This document shows, piece after piece, positions 63,776 through 64,000 of a DNA stretch of 64,000 bases. The position numbers and the translations under genes were made by a program. Source of the DNA: Candidatus Corynebacterium faecigallinarum. GTDB taxonomy: Bacteria > Actinomycetota > Actinomycetes > Mycobacteriales > Mycobacteriaceae. Position 1 is the first letter of the stretch. Every line of letters starts with the position of its first letter. Below the pieces are notes generated by a model, which saw only the letters and a program-made list of their open reading frames with translations, made no database searches and was not told the DNA's origin. The stretch covers positions 124,001 to 188,000 of the forward strand of contig DWVP01000001.1 in the NCBI GenBank assembly GCA_019120175.1. Direction: 5' to 3'.

Positions 63776-63862
63776 GTGTCCGAGGCGCCTGCTACAACTT
63801 GTTCCTGCACGCGCGACCGCGCGAATGTGACACAGCAGAGACGGCAGGAAGGAGCACGCCAC

Positions 63863-64000
63863 ATGGTCATGGGGCCCACTCACGCGATGTCCGGGGCAGC
63901 CGCCGGGGCGGTGGTCGCCGTGGCCACCGCGGAGCTGACCGGGCAGCCGGTCACAGCGTCGGCGGTGGGCGTACTCATCGGTGTGACTGCCGGCGCGGCG
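63863..64000 (+). CDS. membrane-bound metal-dependent hydrolase, YdjM/DUF457 type (partial)
   Basis: Only the first 46 residues are visible before the window ends: MVMGPTHAMSGAAAGAVVAVATAELTG, then a second hydrophobic stretch. The M-G-P-T-H-A-x-S-G-A-A opening with its His is characteristic of the YdjM/YvsG-like inner-membrane metal-dependent hydrolases. GGAAGGAG lies ten bases upstream. The gene continues to the right. Confidence 0.75.
   Translation, partial: MVMGPTHAMSGAAAGAVVAVATAELTGQPVTASAVGVLIGVTAGAA

Overview
The window looks like a chromosomal stretch of a high-GC Corynebacterium, probably of the C. variabile / C. jeikeium type. Gene order and proteins follow the corynebacterial and mycobacterial core: leuA, the lysC-asd pair, sigC, an Mrp antiporter with fused A/B subunits, ponA-WhiB, GlxR/CRP-nth-TlpA-Nudix-marP, ssd-tad, a MrfA-like helicase, cspA, topA, an adenylate cyclase and holB. 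Many genes start 7-9 bases after a TAnnnT box, so leaderless mRNAs appear common.

Layout. 1-4.6 kb: a degenerate DnaQ/BRCT protein, an SGNH hydrolase that lacks its nucleophile block, and leuA with a Leu-rich leader peptide. 4.7-9.8 kb: an AraC-type regulator divergent from an operon of acyl-CoA dehydrogenase, SDR and phosphotransferase, resembling 4-hydroxyacid (levulinate-type) catabolism, then a convergent histidine phosphatase. 9.8-12.8 kb: a PIG-V-like membrane mannosyltransferase, a DMT-type membrane protein and a shortened DUF2268 protein. 12.8-16 kb: a ferric-siderophore lipoprotein divergent from a siderophore-interacting reductase fused to a methyltransferase-like domain, with DtxR-like boxes between. 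16-19.1 kb: lysC, asd and usp. 19.2-28 kb: sigC-ferrochelatase and the mrpACDEFG operon.

28-37 kb: an HtaA-like protein, tRNA-Pro, a metallophosphoesterase, ponA, WhiB, DUF4177-RidA, an MBL hydrolase, two transporter gene halves joined out of frame, and their TetR regulator. 37-44 kb: glxR and the conserved nth-TlpA-Nudix-marP operon, then an alpha/beta hydrolase, a holin-like protein and a HAD phosphatase. 44-54 kb: two perfect DnaA boxes, the ssd-tad pilus genes, two duplicated secreted lipases and a MrfA-like helicase. 54-64 kb: cspA, then a DUF559/Vsr-like nuclease gene closely bracketed by two 99-bp direct repeats that each hold a long palindrome, truncated hxlR and NmrA-like remnants, topA, an adenylate cyclase, holB, tRNA-Thr and the start of a membrane metal-dependent hydrolase.

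Functional links. The adenylate cyclase makes the cAMP sensed by GlxR. LysC and Asd form the entry to lysine, threonine and methionine synthesis. SigC sits with ferrochelatase, tying an ECF sigma factor to haem supply. The most unusual parts are the repeat-bracketed nuclease gene, the run of decayed or recombined genes (GDS-less SGNH, shortened DUF2268, EamA/MFS chimera, hxlR/NmrA deletion), the catabolic operon and the leuA attenuator.
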